From contig NZ_QDFT01000004.1 of NCBI RefSeq assembly GCF_003075375.1, forward strand, positions 62,001-126,000: a DNA stretch of 64,000 bases, read 5' to 3'. The stretch is from Microbacterium testaceum (GTDB lineage Bacteria > Actinomycetota > Actinomycetes > Actinomycetales > Microbacteriaceae). Below, piece after piece: positions 7,954-16,974 of this stretch. The notes under the pieces are model-generated. The model saw only the letters and a program-made list of their open reading frames with translations, did no database searches and had not been told where the DNA came from. Each line of letters opens with the position of its first letter. Position 1 is the stretch's first letter. The position numbers and the translations under genes are program-made.

Positions 7954-8693
7954 GCCACCGCGTCCGAGGAACCCGGCGTCGACACGCGCACGAGATCGAG
8001 CGGCGCGGTCAGGGCGGGCCGCGCGAGGCGGAGCGCGGCATCCAGACCCAGGTCGACCAGGTGCACGCGACCGGCCAGGTCGGGCCCGCGACCGCGCACG
8101 AGACCGGCCTTGAGCGCACCGAAGGTGACGGTGACGTCGGCGGGGAGGACGGCGGCATCCGCGGATCCGTCGTCGGGGTCCAGGCCGCTCGGCAGATCGA
8201 CCGCCACGACCCGCGGCCGCGTCGGAAGCGACAGGACGCGCTCGACAAGCGCCCGGGCGCTGCCGCGCAGTCGCCGGTCGGCGAGGCGACCGATGCCCAG
8301 GATGCCGTCGATCACGACCGTGTAGTCGGCGAGATCGGCGCACGCCTCGGAGGTCGACCGCACGCGGGCCCCGGCAGCGGTGGCCGCCTCGAGGGCGGCG
8401 CGGTGCACCCGGTCGCGGACGAGGACCACGTCGACCCGGTCGGCCGCGCCGCACAGCTCGGCCGCCGCGTACAGGGCGTCGCCGCCGTTGTCCCCCGCGC
8501 CGGCGATGACGAGGATCGCCCCCGGGCGGGCTCGCAGCTCGGCGGCGACGACGTCGGCGAGAGCCGAGGCGGCCCACCGCATCAGCGGGAGTCCGGCGGC
8601 GAGCGAGGGCTTCTCGGCGGCGCGGACCGCGTCGGCCTCGTACGCGGGGACGCGAGGCGCGCTCTCGCGGGCTCCGGACGCGGACTCAGGCAT
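7941..8693 (-). CDS. nnrE: NAD(P)H-hydrate epimerase
   Basis: A 250-residue YjeF_N-domain protein that epimerises damaged NAD(P)HX so that the dehydratase can repair it. It shows the conserved GAGDNGGDALYAAAELC (about residues 66-82), the aspartate in VVIDGILGIG (about 129-138), and VVAVDLPSGLDPDDG. Only the epimerase domain is present; the ADP/ATP-dependent dehydratase is not fused here and not seen nearby. The ATG at 8693 overlaps the stop of the upstream YihY gene by 8 nt, so the two are co-transcribed. Confidence 0.85.
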   Translation of the reverse strand: MPESASGARESAPRVPAYEADAVRAAEKPSLAAGLPLMRWAASALADVVAAELRARPGAILVIAGAGDNGGDALYAAAELCGAADRVDVVLVRDRVHRAALEAATAAGARVRSTSEACADLADYTVVIDGILGIGRLADRRLRGSARALVERVLSLPTRPRVVAVDLPSGLDPDDGSADAAVLPADVTVTFGALKAGLVRGRGPDLAGRVHLVDLGLDAALRLARPALTAPLDLVRVSTPGSSDAVAQRA

Positions 8694-9720
8694 CGGCGGC
8701 GGCCTTCTGCGCCGCGGCCGCGAGGGTCTCGCGTTCCTTCTTCTCGGCCGTGCGGGCGGCATCCAATTCTCCGGTCGCCGCCCGTACCGCCTTCTCGGCG
8801 CGGGCGACGCGGAACTGGATCAGGGTGGAGGCGCCGTATTTCGCCTTGACGCGGTCGTGGTCCTCTTCGGTGGCGACCGTGATCCAGGCGCCGGAGAGCA
8901 GGATGACCTGGCTCGACAGGTTGAGCCACAGCAGCAGCGCGATGAGCGAGGCGAAGGTCGTCAGCAGCGGGTTGTTGCCCGCACCGCCCACGAAGAGGCC
9001 CGACAGCTGCTGCAGCACGACCAGACCGACGCCACCGAGAAGGGCACCGCGGATGAGCGTGCTCCGGCGAGCCTTCACCCCCGACAGGGCGGCGAAGGCG
9101 ACGGCGACGGCCGCCGTGTCGAGCAGCAGGACGACGGCTGTGGAGATCAGCCAGGTGAGGACGGCGCTGACCCAGGAGTCGGCCGGGATCCCGAGCAGTT
9201 CGCGGACGAAGGTCAGTCCCGCCGTGGCGAGGAAGGTCACGACCGCGGCGCCGACGAGGGCGACACCGATGCCGACGGCGACAGCGAGGTTGCGCAGGAT
9301 CACCAGGACCGGGAGGGTGTCGTCGGTGGTGACCCCGGCGATCTGACGCAGGGCCGTGCGCAGGGTGCCGATCGCGCCGATGGCCGCACCGACAAGACCG
9401 AGGGCACCGATGACGCCCGCGACGGTGAATTCGCGGGGGGCGTCGAGCCTGCTGACGTCGAGCAGGTTGTCGGGGCCGACCAGCCCGGGCACGACGTTGT
9501 TGACCGACCGCTCGAGCGCGGCGAGGGCGTCGGGGTTGCCCGAGAGCCAGATCGCCGCGAACGAGAAACCGATGAGGACGGCGGCGAAGAGGCTGAACAG
9601 CGTGCGGTAGGTGACGCTGTCGGCCAACGCGGGACCGCGGGCGCCCGAGTAGACGAGGAAGGCGCGCACGATGCGGAGCGACAGGGCCCACGCGGTGACG
9701 CGACGGATGAGGTCGGCCAT
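8686..9720 (-). CDS. YihY/BrkB-family inner membrane protein
   Basis: A 344-residue polytopic membrane protein. About six hydrophobic segments are visible, for example RTLFSLFAAVLIGFSFAAIW near residue 40 and VIGALGLVGAAIGAIGTLRT near 103. The YihY/BrkB family (formerly annotated as RNase BN) has about this length and a charged cytoplasmic C-terminus, as here (VRAATGELDAARTAEKKERE). The molecular function of the family is not settled. The gene precedes nnrE with an 8-nt overlap. Confidence 0.85.
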   Translation of the reverse strand: MADLIRRVTAWALSLRIVRAFLVYSGARGPALADSVTYRTLFSLFAAVLIGFSFAAIWLSGNPDALAALERSVNNVVPGLVGPDNLLDVSRLDAPREFTVAGVIGALGLVGAAIGAIGTLRTALRQIAGVTTDDTLPVLVILRNLAVAVGIGVALVGAAVVTFLATAGLTFVRELLGIPADSWVSAVLTWLISTAVVLLLDTAAVAVAFAALSGVKARRSTLIRGALLGGVGLVVLQQLSGLFVGGAGNNPLLTTFASLIALLLWLNLSSQVILLSGAWITVATEEDHDRVKAKYGASTLIQFRVARAEKAVRAATGELDAARTAEKKERETLAAAAQKAAADA

Positions 9721-9815
9721 TGGCTCAGGCTATCCGCCAGGTGACCCGGCGCCGTGCGGGCTTGACCGGCGCGTCGGCGCAGGGCACCGGGCGCCCGTCG
9801 CACCGCCGCGCGCGG

Positions 9816-10268
9816 TCACCCGTGCAGGATCCGCCACCACGCCCCGCCGAGCAGATACGGCCCGTACGCCAGTTCCGCCCGCCGCATCCCCGCGAGCCGG
9901 ACGCCCGCGGCCGCGCACCCGCCCAGGACGCCGGCCATGGCGAGGGCGGATGCCACGGCCTCGGCGCCGAACCAGCCGAGGTGGGCGCCCACCAGGGCGG
10001 CGAGTTTGACGTCTCCCCCACCGAGGGCCGACGGGCGCGCCAGGTGCACGGCCGCGCACAGCGCGAAGGCCAGGAGGGCTCCCCCGACGACGCCGTGAGC
10101 ACGCGCCGGCTCGTCGCGCGCGGCGGCGGCGAGCGCCAGCAGCGCCAGCGAGAGCGCCAGGGCGGGGAGCACCACGGCATCCGGCAGGCGGTGCCGCCGG
10201 ACGTCGATGACGGCGAGAGCGACTCCGGCCACGGCCAGGACGCCCCAGGCGGCGAGCAGGGCGGGCAT
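9816..10268 (-). CDS. Prepilin peptidase, single-domain (A24 family)
   Basis: A 150-residue membrane aspartic peptidase that cleaves type IV prepilin or Flp/Tad pilin leaders. The two catalytic aspartates are in AVIDVRRHRLPD (about residues 19-30) and GGGDVKLAALVGAH (about 83-96). The methylase domain of PilD is absent, as in TadV/CpaA-type enzymes. No pilus genes are in the window, so its substrates lie elsewhere in the genome. The downstream YihY gene is 95 bp away. Confidence 0.88.
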   Translation of the reverse strand: MPALLAAWGVLAVAGVALAVIDVRRHRLPDAVVLPALALSLALLALAAAARDEPARAHGVVGGALLAFALCAAVHLARPSALGGGDVKLAALVGAHLGWFGAEAVASALAMAGVLGGCAAAGVRLAGMRRAELAYGPYLLGGAWWRILHG

Positions 10269-10273
10269 CGCGC

Positions 10274-10570
10274 TCAGGCGTCGATCACGAAGAGGTCGAC
10301 CTCGACGACACCGTCGGGGGCGATGCGCTGTGCGTCGCGGACGGCCCTCTTCAGCGGCAGCACGTAGACCCCGCCCGCCTGCGGGAAGATCGACGTCCGC
10401 CAGGTCGACGACCCGATGGTCGCCTCGACCCGCACCCCGCCGAAGCCCCGGCGGTACGTCTGCGTCTCGCGGATGTCGTCGCTGAGCGCGGGCGGGAGCG
10501 CGACGAAGTACCAGTCGCTGTCGGAACGCGCCTCCCAGCGGAAGACCTCGCCCTCGAACCGTATGCGCAT
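10274..10570 (-). CDS. DUF1905-domain protein
   Basis: A 98-residue small beta-rich protein. The pattern FEGEVFRWEARSDSDWYFVALP, then GFGGVRVEATIGSSTWRTSI, then YVLPLKRAVRDAQRI is typical of DUF1905 proteins. These are small barrels of unknown function, sometimes found with YdeI-like proteins. The coding region ends 6 nt before the prepilin peptidase start, so they may be co-transcribed. Confidence 0.8.
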   Translation of the reverse strand: MRIRFEGEVFRWEARSDSDWYFVALPPALSDDIRETQTYRRGFGGVRVEATIGSSTWRTSIFPQAGGVYVLPLKRAVRDAQRIAPDGVVEVDLFVIDA

Positions 10571-10615
10571 CGCCCGCTCCCCTCGTCGGCTGGACCGGTC
10601 ACGATACCCGGGACA

Positions 10616-11068
10616 TCACGCGGGGCCCTCGCCCTCCCCCGCCGACCGGCTCGGTTCCGGGGTCGGGAGGAGGGGTGCGGCCCCGCGGCGGGTGCGTCGG
10701 GCCGCCCCCGCGCCCACGTCGATGGAAGAAGCCACGACCGCCGTGGCGACGTACACGACGAGGTCGCGCGGGTCGAACCCGGTGCCGAGGACGAGGGCGA
10801 TCGGGGGGAAGGCCTCCGCGAGCGCGATCGGGATGCCGGTGGCCTGGAAGAGCTCGACGGCGACGCTCCACCCGCCGGCGATCAGCCCGACGACCGCGGG
10901 CCGCAGACGCGGCAGGAGCAGCACCGTTCCGGCGTACACCGCGACGGTGTACAGCGCGTCGCCGGCCACGTCGCCGAGCAGCTCGGGGACGACGTCGGCG
11001 CGCGTGGCGAGCCCCGCCGCGATCGTCGCCGCCAGGGCGATCGACGCGGCGATCCGTCGGGTGGGCAT
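10616..11068 (-). CDS. DUF2809-family membrane protein
   Basis: A 150-residue protein with four predicted membrane helices: IAASIALAATIAAGLA, ALYTVAVYAGTVLLL, AVVGLIAGGWSVAVELFQA and LVVYVATAVVASSIDVG. The GTGFDPRDLVVY stretch is the usual DUF2809 signature before the last helix. The function is unknown. The ATG at 11068 is chosen; a GTG at 11074 is possible. The polar C-terminal tail (RRTRRGAAPLLPTPEPSRS) is unremarkable. The gene follows mug by 27 bp. Confidence 0.7.
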   Translation of the reverse strand: MPTRRIAASIALAATIAAGLATRADVVPELLGDVAGDALYTVAVYAGTVLLLPRLRPAVVGLIAGGWSVAVELFQATGIPIALAEAFPPIALVLGTGFDPRDLVVYVATAVVASSIDVGAGAARRTRRGAAPLLPTPEPSRSAGEGEGPA

Positions 11069-11094
11069 CGGCACGGCGCCCCGATCGCGCCCGC

Positions 11095-11661
11095 TCACCC
11101 GATCACCCCCGCCGCGCGGGCGGGCCCGGCGTACGCACGGGCGAGGGACTCCACCGTGTCGTGGGCGTTGAGCCCGCTCGGGTTCGGCAGCACCCAGGTC
11201 GCAACCCCCGCGATGTCGTCGTCCTGACGTCCCGCCACCGCCCGAGGTCGCCCGAAGCCCTGCCGGTACGCCGTCAGCCCGACCACGGCCACGGCCCGCG
11301 GTCGCCACGCGCCCACGCGGTCTGCCAGGGCGGTCGCCCCGGTGCGCAGTTCGTCGCGGGACAGTTCGTCGGCCCGGACGGTCGCGCGCGCGACGAGGTT
11401 GTCCACGCCCACCCCGGCGTCGAAGATCATCCGCCGGTCGTCGGCGCTCAGCGGTTCGGCGTACCGCGGCAGGCGGGGCAGGATCCCCGCCGTCACCAGC
11501 GCCGGCCAGAACCGGTTGCCGGGGCGGGCGAAGGGCGTGCCGGTCGCCGCTGTCCACAGGCCGGGATTGATCCCGACGAACAGCAGCCGCACCCCGGGCT
11601 CGACGAGCGGGGGGATGGTGGCATCCCGGAACGATTCCAGCTCGGCGCGCGTGAACCCCAT
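11095..11661 (-). CDS. mug: Mismatch-specific uracil/thymine DNA glycosylase (Mug)
   Basis: A 188-residue TDG/Mug-family enzyme that removes uracil or ethenocytosine from mismatches. The active-site motif GINPGLWTAATGTPFARPGN lies at about residues 30-49, with the catalytic Asn in GINPG. The second motif, LPNPSGLNAH, inserts into the DNA at about residues 157-166. Length and motifs are normal. A CATAGT box sits 6 nt before the ATG, so the mRNA may be leaderless. It is divergent from the hydrolase at 11718. Confidence 0.9.
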   Translation of the reverse strand: MGFTRAELESFRDATIPPLVEPGVRLLFVGINPGLWTAATGTPFARPGNRFWPALVTAGILPRLPRYAEPLSADDRRMIFDAGVGVDNLVARATVRADELSRDELRTGATALADRVGAWRPRAVAVVGLTAYRQGFGRPRAVAGRQDDDIAGVATWVLPNPSGLNAHDTVESLARAYAGPARAAGVIG

Positions 11662-11717
11662 ACGACCACTATGACCACTACGGGCGCGCCACTCGGCGTT
11701 CTGCCAGGATCGGGGGA

Positions 11718-12515
11718 ATGGATGCCGTCCCCGCCCTCACCGAGATGCCCCCCGCGCAGTCCGTCCTCGTCGGCGACAACGTGCGCCTGGCCACGTACTC
11801 GTGGGGCGACATCGACGCCGACCCCGTGCTGTGCGTGCACGGCTTCGGATCGAGCACCCGCGACAACTGGGTCAACACCGGCTGGGTGCGGGATCTGCTG
11901 CGGGCGGGCTTCCGCGTGATCGCGGTCGACCAGCGCGGTCACGGCGAGAGCGAGAAGCCCCACGATGCGGCGGCGTACACGATGCCGACGCTCGTGTCCG
12001 ACCTCGTCGCGGTTCTCGACACCTACCTCGTCGACCAGGTGCACTACCTGGGCTACTCCCTCGGCGGTCGCGTGGGCTGGCAGCTCGCGGTCGACGCCCC
12101 CGAGCACGTCGAGCGGGCGGTGCTCGGCGGCATCCCGGACGGACGACCGCTGGCGCGCCTGCGCGTCGACCAGGCGCGTGCCTTCCTCGACCACGGCACG
12201 CCCGTCGAGGACGCGACGACCCAGCGGTACGTCTCGCTCGCCGAGCGCGTGCCGGGCAACGACCTGCGCGCGCTCGTGGCGATCGCCGAGGGCATGCGCC
12301 TCGGCGAGACCGACCCCGATCCGAGCGCTCCTCCGCAGCAACCGGTGCTCATCGCGACGGGCACGGACGACCCCATCCACGATCAGTCCGCGCATCTCGC
12401 GGGGCTGCTGCCGCGCGGCGAGTTCGCCGACATCCCGAAGCGGCACCACGTGAACGCGCCGGGCTCGCGGGCGTTCCGCGAGACGGGCCTGGAGTTCCTG
12501 AACCGGACCCTGTAG
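11718..12515 (+). CDS. Alpha/beta-hydrolase
   Basis: A 265-residue alpha/beta-hydrolase fold protein. The nucleophile elbow GYSLGG puts the serine at residue 114. The oxyanion loop is CVHGFGSS (about 39-46), followed by VDQRGHGESEKP. The acid is probably in GTDDPIHD, and the catalytic His in KRHHVNAPGS near the C-terminus. The substrate cannot be read from the sequence. The ATG at 11718 follows GATCGGGGGA, which gives a short ribosome site. It converges with the glycosyltransferase gene 22 bp away. Confidence 0.85.
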   Translation: MDAVPALTEMPPAQSVLVGDNVRLATYSWGDIDADPVLCVHGFGSSTRDNWVNTGWVRDLLRAGFRVIAVDQRGHGESEKPHDAAAYTMPTLVSDLVAVLDTYLVDQVHYLGYSLGGRVGWQLAVDAPEHVERAVLGGIPDGRPLARLRVDQARAFLDHGTPVEDATTQRYVSLAERVPGNDLRALVAIAEGMRLGETDPDPSAPPQQPVLIATGTDDPIHDQSAHLAGLLPRGEFADIPKRHHVNAPGSRAFRETGLEFLNRTL

Positions 12516-12537
12516 CGCTGAACCACGCGTCCGTCCG

Positions 12538-14565
12538 TCACCCGCACGCGTACACGGTGGACGGCGCGCTCGCGTCGACGGCGCAGTGCTGCCCCACCCA
12601 CGTGCGGATCTGCGCCGAGGCCGAGCTGTCGTCGCCGCTCGACAGGCCACCGCCACGGCTGCCGTTCCACTGCCCGGCGGGTTCGATCACGTACCGCACC
12701 TGGCCCTGCTGGACGAGCGCGACGAACTCGTCGAGGGTGGGGACGGCATCCGTTCCGTTGAAACCGCCGATGGGCAGGAACGACCCCCCGTCCGAGGCGA
12801 GGATCAGCTGCGCCGCAGACTGGGCTCCGAAGGTCGCGGCGAGATAGGTCGATCCGGCGGCGTTCTGCTGCAGCCAGGCGATCAGCTGCGTGTCGGCCGT
12901 CGTGGCGCCGCCGGACGCGCCGCCCCCGGGACGCCCGCCGTCACCGCCGGGTGCCGCGCCCGCCTGCGCTCCCCCGCCGGCGGCCCCGCCCCGCGCGAAG
13001 CCCTGCGGCGCACCGCCGGGTGCCGCACCGCCGGGTGCCGCACCGCCGGGTGCCGCACCGCCGGGTGCCGCACCGCCGGGAACCGCCCCGGCGGCGCGTC
13101 CGTCGCGGCCGGAGCCCGGCATCCCCGCCCCTCCCCCGAACCCGCCGCCGCCGGTCATCTCGGACACACCACCCGCGACGGGGTTGATCGAGCTCGGGTG
13201 GGCGATCGTGATCGCCGACCAGGCCGTCGGGGTCAGCAGCAGGCCGACCAGCATCACCGCGGTCGACACGGCGCGAGGGGCGCGCCTGCTCGACAGCAGC
13301 GCGATCGCGACCGCGGCCGCCACCGCCTGCGCGATCGAGACCGGCACGCTGTATCCGCCCGAGGCGAGACCGATGCCCAACGCGGTCGCGCCCGCGGTAC
13401 CGACGATCGCGATCTGCGGCCACGTCCGATCGGCCCGGTGCGCCGCCGCGAGCGCCGTCGCGATCGCGAGGCCGAGGGGCACCGCGAGCGCCGCGGTGTA
13501 GAACTGGTGCATTCCCGCCACGGCCGAGAACATCGCCGCGAAGGTCGCCGTCCACACGGTCAGCAGCACGGTCAGCGGGCGCGGGAAGCGCAGCACCCAC
13601 AGGATCACGAGGGCGACGACCGCGGCGGGAACGAGCCACGCGATCTGCCCCGCGAGCTGAGCGTTGAACAGGCGCAGCACGCCCGGCTCGCCCGAGAAGG
13701 GCGGGGTGAACGACTCGTACGCGCTGCTGTCGGCCGTCGCCGCGAACCGCCCCAGGCCGTTGTAGCCGAACACCATCTCCCACGGGTCGTTCGACAGGGT
13801 GCTGCCGATGTAGGGCCGGGCGCCCGCCGGGATCGCGGCGACGATCGCCACCCACCACAGCGACGACACGAGGCTGACCGCCCCCGCGAGGGCGAGGTGG
13901 GCGATCCGGCGCGCCCACGACTGCCGTGTGAACAGGTACGCCGCGGCGAGGGCGGGCCAGACGGCCCACGCCTCGAGCATGTAGAACTGGAACGACAGCC
14001 CCACCAGCGCCCCTGCCGCGATGAGCCAGCCGAGACGGCGCTGCTGAACCGCCCGCACCGCGGCCCACGCGGTGAGGGCCAGCCCCAGCACGAAGAACGT
14101 CTCGGGCTGATTCGATCGGGCGACGGCGACGAGGATCGGCGTGGTCGCCACGACCGCTCCGGCGATCAGGCCCGCCCGCACCCCGGCGAGGCGGCGAGCG
14201 GTGACCGCGGTGATCAGCGCCGCCGCCACCGCCGCGAGCGCGTTGGGGAGGATGACGGCCCACGCCGAGTATCCGAAGACGCGCACGATGAGCGCGGGGA
14301 TCCAGAACGAGCCGGGGATCTTGTCGAGGGTCACGGTGCCGGCGGGGTCGACGGCGCCGAAGAAGAAGTTCGACCACGAGCGGCTCATCGACAGGGCGAT
14401 CGAGGCGTAGTACTCGCTCGGAGCGCCCGCCCACACCTGCCACCCGGTCAGGACGAGGGCGACGATCCCGATCGCGGCGAAACCGAGCGGCCACCCCCGG
14501 GGTCGGCGGACGGCGGAAAGACGGGCGGGGGTGGCCGACGGGGCGGCGGAGACGAGGGCGGTCAC
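12538..14565 (-). CDS. GT39-type membrane glycosyltransferase with Gly/Ala/Pro-rich repeat
   Basis: A 675-residue protein of the ArnT/PMT-like family, which transfers sugars from lipid-phosphate donors on the outer face of the membrane. The catalytic first loop is seen in APSEYYASIALSMSRSW and DPAGTVTLDKIPG (about residues 48-85). About ten hydrophobic helices follow to about residue 450. Then comes a Gly/Pro-rich stretch with four tandem PGGAA units, encoded by 15-bp DNA repeats at 13010-13081. A soluble C-terminal domain follows (TYLAATFGAQSAAQLILASD). A paralogue lies at 20144-22111. The acceptor is unknown. Confidence 0.85.
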   Translation of the reverse strand: MTALVSAAPSATPARLSAVRRPRGWPLGFAAIGIVALVLTGWQVWAGAPSEYYASIALSMSRSWSNFFFGAVDPAGTVTLDKIPGSFWIPALIVRVFGYSAWAVILPNALAAVAAALITAVTARRLAGVRAGLIAGAVVATTPILVAVARSNQPETFFVLGLALTAWAAVRAVQQRRLGWLIAAGALVGLSFQFYMLEAWAVWPALAAAYLFTRQSWARRIAHLALAGAVSLVSSLWWVAIVAAIPAGARPYIGSTLSNDPWEMVFGYNGLGRFAATADSSAYESFTPPFSGEPGVLRLFNAQLAGQIAWLVPAAVVALVILWVLRFPRPLTVLLTVWTATFAAMFSAVAGMHQFYTAALAVPLGLAIATALAAAHRADRTWPQIAIVGTAGATALGIGLASGGYSVPVSIAQAVAAAVAIALLSSRRAPRAVSTAVMLVGLLLTPTAWSAITIAHPSSINPVAGGVSEMTGGGGFGGGAGMPGSGRDGRAAGAVPGGAAPGGAAPGGAAPGGAAPGGAPQGFARGGAAGGGAQAGAAPGGDGGRPGGGASGGATTADTQLIAWLQQNAAGSTYLAATFGAQSAAQLILASDGGSFLPIGGFNGTDAVPTLDEFVALVQQGQVRYVIEPAGQWNGSRGGGLSSGDDSSASAQIRTWVGQHCAVDASAPSTVYACG
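13010..13081. repeat. In-frame 15-bp tandem repeats
   Basis: Four head-to-tail copies of GCACCGCCGGGTGCC inside the glycosyltransferase gene. They encode PGGAA units in the extracellular linker. Near-perfect copies suggest copy-number change by slippage. Confidence 0.85.
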
Positions 14566-14663
14566 CCGCGCATCGTAGGCAGCGCATGCCTCGTCGCAGC
14601 CCAGAGACGCTTATGCGTGGGCGATGGATGCCGGCACCCGCGGGCACCGCGCGCCCTCGGGGC

Positions 14664-16358
14664 TCAGGATGCCGAGAGGGTCAGCGTCGGGGACTGCGGC
14701 GCGCGGGTGGCGGCGGCCTGGAAGCCGACGCGCACGTTCTGGCCGGGGGTCAGGGTCTGCGCCCACTCCCGTCCGGTACAGGTCACGCGTGTGCCGGTGA
14801 TCGCGCACCCGATCCCCCACGCGTTGGTGATCGCGGTGGTGCCGGGGGCATCGAACGAGACCGACCACTGCTTCACCGGCCCCGTGGCCGTCACCGACAG
14901 TTCGACCACGTATCCCTCGCCCCAGGCGTTCTGCGGGATCCACTCCGCGGTGATGCCCGCGTTCGCGCTCGGTGACGGGGTCGGGGTGGCGGATGCCGTG
15001 GGCTTCGGCGTCGCGGTCGGGGTCGGAGTGGCCGTGGGCTTGGGCGTCGCGGTCGGGGTGGCCGTGGGCTTCGGCGTCGCCGTGGCGGTCGCGGTGGGCT
15101 TCGGCGTCGCGGTGGGGGTCGCGGTGGGCTTGGGCGTCGCGGTCGGCTTCGGCGTCGCGGTCGGCGTCGCCGTGGGCTGGGGGGTGGCCGTGGCCGTCGG
15201 GGTGAGGATCGGCTTGAGCGCGGCGAGCTTGGCCGTCTGCGGCGTGCGCCAGTCGTCGGCGACGAGTCCGCCCGTGTCGCCGCTGTTGGGGTTGAACGAC
15301 CAGTAGGCGTACGAGATCTTCGTCTTCGCCAGGTACGCGACGAGGGTGTTCAGCCAGGCCTTGTCGCTGTCTGTCTCGAGCTTCGTGCCGAACTCGCCGA
15401 GCAGCACGGGCGCGATGTTCTTGCGCACGAGGTAACCCCAGTTGGCATCCCACACCGCCTCGAGATTGGCGGGATACCCGGATGCCGAGAACCAGGGCTG
15501 TGCGTACACGCTGGCCGGGTAGTCGTGCGGCGAGTAGACGACGCGGTTCTTCACCGACAGCGTCACGGGCGCCGCCCCGGCGTCCTTGAGGCCTCCGCCC
15601 CACCAGGTGTTCGAGCCGTCCTGCTGACGCTCGACGCCCTCGACGATGATGAGCAGCTTCGCGTTGACCGACAGCACCGCGTTGCCCGCGCGCGTGGCCG
15701 CGGCCCGCCAGTCGCGGGCGGCGTCGCCGCAGTTCCAGCAGGCGGGTCCGTGCGGCTCGTTGTGCAGGTCGACGCCGATCACGGCGGACTCGTTCTTGTA
15801 CCGGGTCGCGAGCATCTTCCAGTCGTCGATCCAGCGCTGCTCGCTGTATTGCGCGGTGTACCAGAGCTCGCTCTGCGCGGCGGAGTCGGGACGGTGACGG
15901 TCCAGGATGACCGACAGACCGTACGCCTTGGCGCGCGCGATGACGGTGTCCATGAGCTTCAGCGGCGTGAGCGAGACGAGCGTCGGGTTGGCCGAGGCGT
16001 TGATCGAGTTGGACGACGACGCTGCGAGGCACTCGTTCGAGAACGGCAGGCGGATGGTGTTGAACCCCATGCCGGCGATCTGCGCGAGGCCGTCGTCGAG
16101 GGGGATCGTCCACAGACCGTGCGGCGCGCAGTTCGACGTCTCCATTCCGAACCAGGACACGGCCTTGATCGTGTACGGGGTCCCGGCCGAGGTGACGATG
16201 GTGGAGCCGTTCGTCGACAACCACCCGGGCAGCGCCGCCGCCGAGGCCGCGGGGGCCGCGAGGGCGCCCGCCGCGACGAGCGCTGCTCCGGCGGCGATCG
16301 CCGCCGCGCGGCGGATCGACGAACGCATGGTCGACCAGCGGTCGCGCTTCTCGGACAT
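14664..16358 (-). CDS. Secreted GH5 endoglucanase with Thr/Pro linker and CBM2
   Basis: A 564-residue extracellular enzyme. Signal peptide: residues 1-41, ending APAASAAA. The GH5 barrel (about 42-375) has the acid/base Glu201 in DLHNEPHG, His278 in YSPHDY and the nucleophile Glu322 in LLGEFGTK. Next is a long TPKPTA-type repeated linker (about 385-470). The last ~95 residues are a family 2 carbohydrate-binding module (AEWIPQNAWGEGYVVELSV to the end), whose Trp residues suit cellulose. Cellulose or beta-glucan hydrolysis is the likely role. Start: ATG at 16358 behind GGGGGTG; an ATG at 16328 is also possible. The longer frame upstream is probably not translated. Confidence 0.88.
   Translation of the reverse strand: MSEKRDRWSTMRSSIRRAAAIAAGAALVAAGALAAPAASAAALPGWLSTNGSTIVTSAGTPYTIKAVSWFGMETSNCAPHGLWTIPLDDGLAQIAGMGFNTIRLPFSNECLAASSSNSINASANPTLVSLTPLKLMDTVIARAKAYGLSVILDRHRPDSAAQSELWYTAQYSEQRWIDDWKMLATRYKNESAVIGVDLHNEPHGPACWNCGDAARDWRAAATRAGNAVLSVNAKLLIIVEGVERQQDGSNTWWGGGLKDAGAAPVTLSVKNRVVYSPHDYPASVYAQPWFSASGYPANLEAVWDANWGYLVRKNIAPVLLGEFGTKLETDSDKAWLNTLVAYLAKTKISYAYWSFNPNSGDTGGLVADDWRTPQTAKLAALKPILTPTATATPQPTATPTATPKPTATPKPTATPTATPKPTATATATPKPTATPTATPKPTATPTPTATPKPTASATPTPSPSANAGITAEWIPQNAWGEGYVVELSVTATGPVKQWSVSFDAPGTTAITNAWGIGCAITGTRVTCTGREWAQTLTPGQNVRVGFQAAATRAPQSPTLTLSAS
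14978..15200. repeat. Degenerate tandem repeats encoding the TPKPTA linker
   Basis: Repeated GGCGTCGCGGTCGG / GTGGGCTTCGGCGTC units in 12-18 bp periods inside the GH5 gene, encoding the PTATPKPTAT linker. Recombination between copies could change linker length. Confidence 0.8.
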
Positions 16359-16503
16359 GGGCACCCCCGCGTTGATCGTATCGGCGGTCGCGAGAATCTC
16401 ATGGGGAATTCTCAAGGGAGGCGGTTTCCGTTTTGTTTCCGCGTGTGAAATATCGAGATCATCATTGATTTGGCAATTCGACCGCTGATACCGTCGCCCC
16501 ATC
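16359..16503. promoter_or_regulatory. AT-richer divergent promoter region (GH5 / Lrp)
   Basis: The 145 bp between two divergent genes is clearly lower in GC than its surroundings, with TTTTGTTTCC and ATCATTGATTTGGCAATT. A cellulose-type CebR palindrome is not visible. Specific sites for Lrp cannot be defined by eye. Confidence 0.5.
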
Positions 16504-16974
16504 ATGAGCCCCGCAGCCGTTCGCGCCCCCGTCATCGACGCCGTGTCGAAAGCGATCGTCGAGCAGCTGCAAGAGGACGGCCGCCGCTCCTACGCCGAGA
16601 TCGGCAAGGCCGTGGGTCTGAGCGAGACGGCGACCCGACAGCGCGTGCAGAGACTGCAGGACGCCGGCGTGCTGCAGATCGTCGCGGTCACCGATCCCCT
16701 GCAACTGGGGTTCGCGCGGCAGGCCATGATCGGCGTCCGCGTCTCGGGAGACACCCGGGTCGCGGCCGCCGCGATGACCGAACTGCCCGGGGTGACCTAC
16801 GTCGTCTCGACCGCGGGCTCGTTCGATCTGCTGGTCGAGGTCGTCTGCGAGAGCGACGACGACCTGATCGACCTGCTCAACGACCGCATCCGGTCGTTGC
16901 CCGACGTCGTCTCGACCGAGACCTTCGTCTATCTCAAGCTGCACCGACAGCTCTACAACTGGGGAACCCGATGA
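16504..16974 (+). CDS. Lrp/AsnC-family transcriptional regulator
   Basis: A 156-residue regulator. The N-terminal winged helix (about residues 10-65) contains AIVEQLQEDGRRSYAEIGKA and LSETATRQRVQRLQDAGVL. The RAM/ACT-like effector domain (about 75-150) contains GVTYVVSTAGSFDLLVEVVC. It overlaps the aminotransferase start by 4 nt (ATGA), so the two are translated together. It probably controls this amine or amino-acid pathway in response to a substrate or product; this is inferred from neighbourhood. Confidence 0.9.
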   Translation: MSPAAVRAPVIDAVSKAIVEQLQEDGRRSYAEIGKAVGLSETATRQRVQRLQDAGVLQIVAVTDPLQLGFARQAMIGVRVSGDTRVAAAAMTELPGVTYVVSTAGSFDLLVEVVCESDDDLIDLLNDRIRSLPDVVSTETFVYLKLHRQLYNWGTR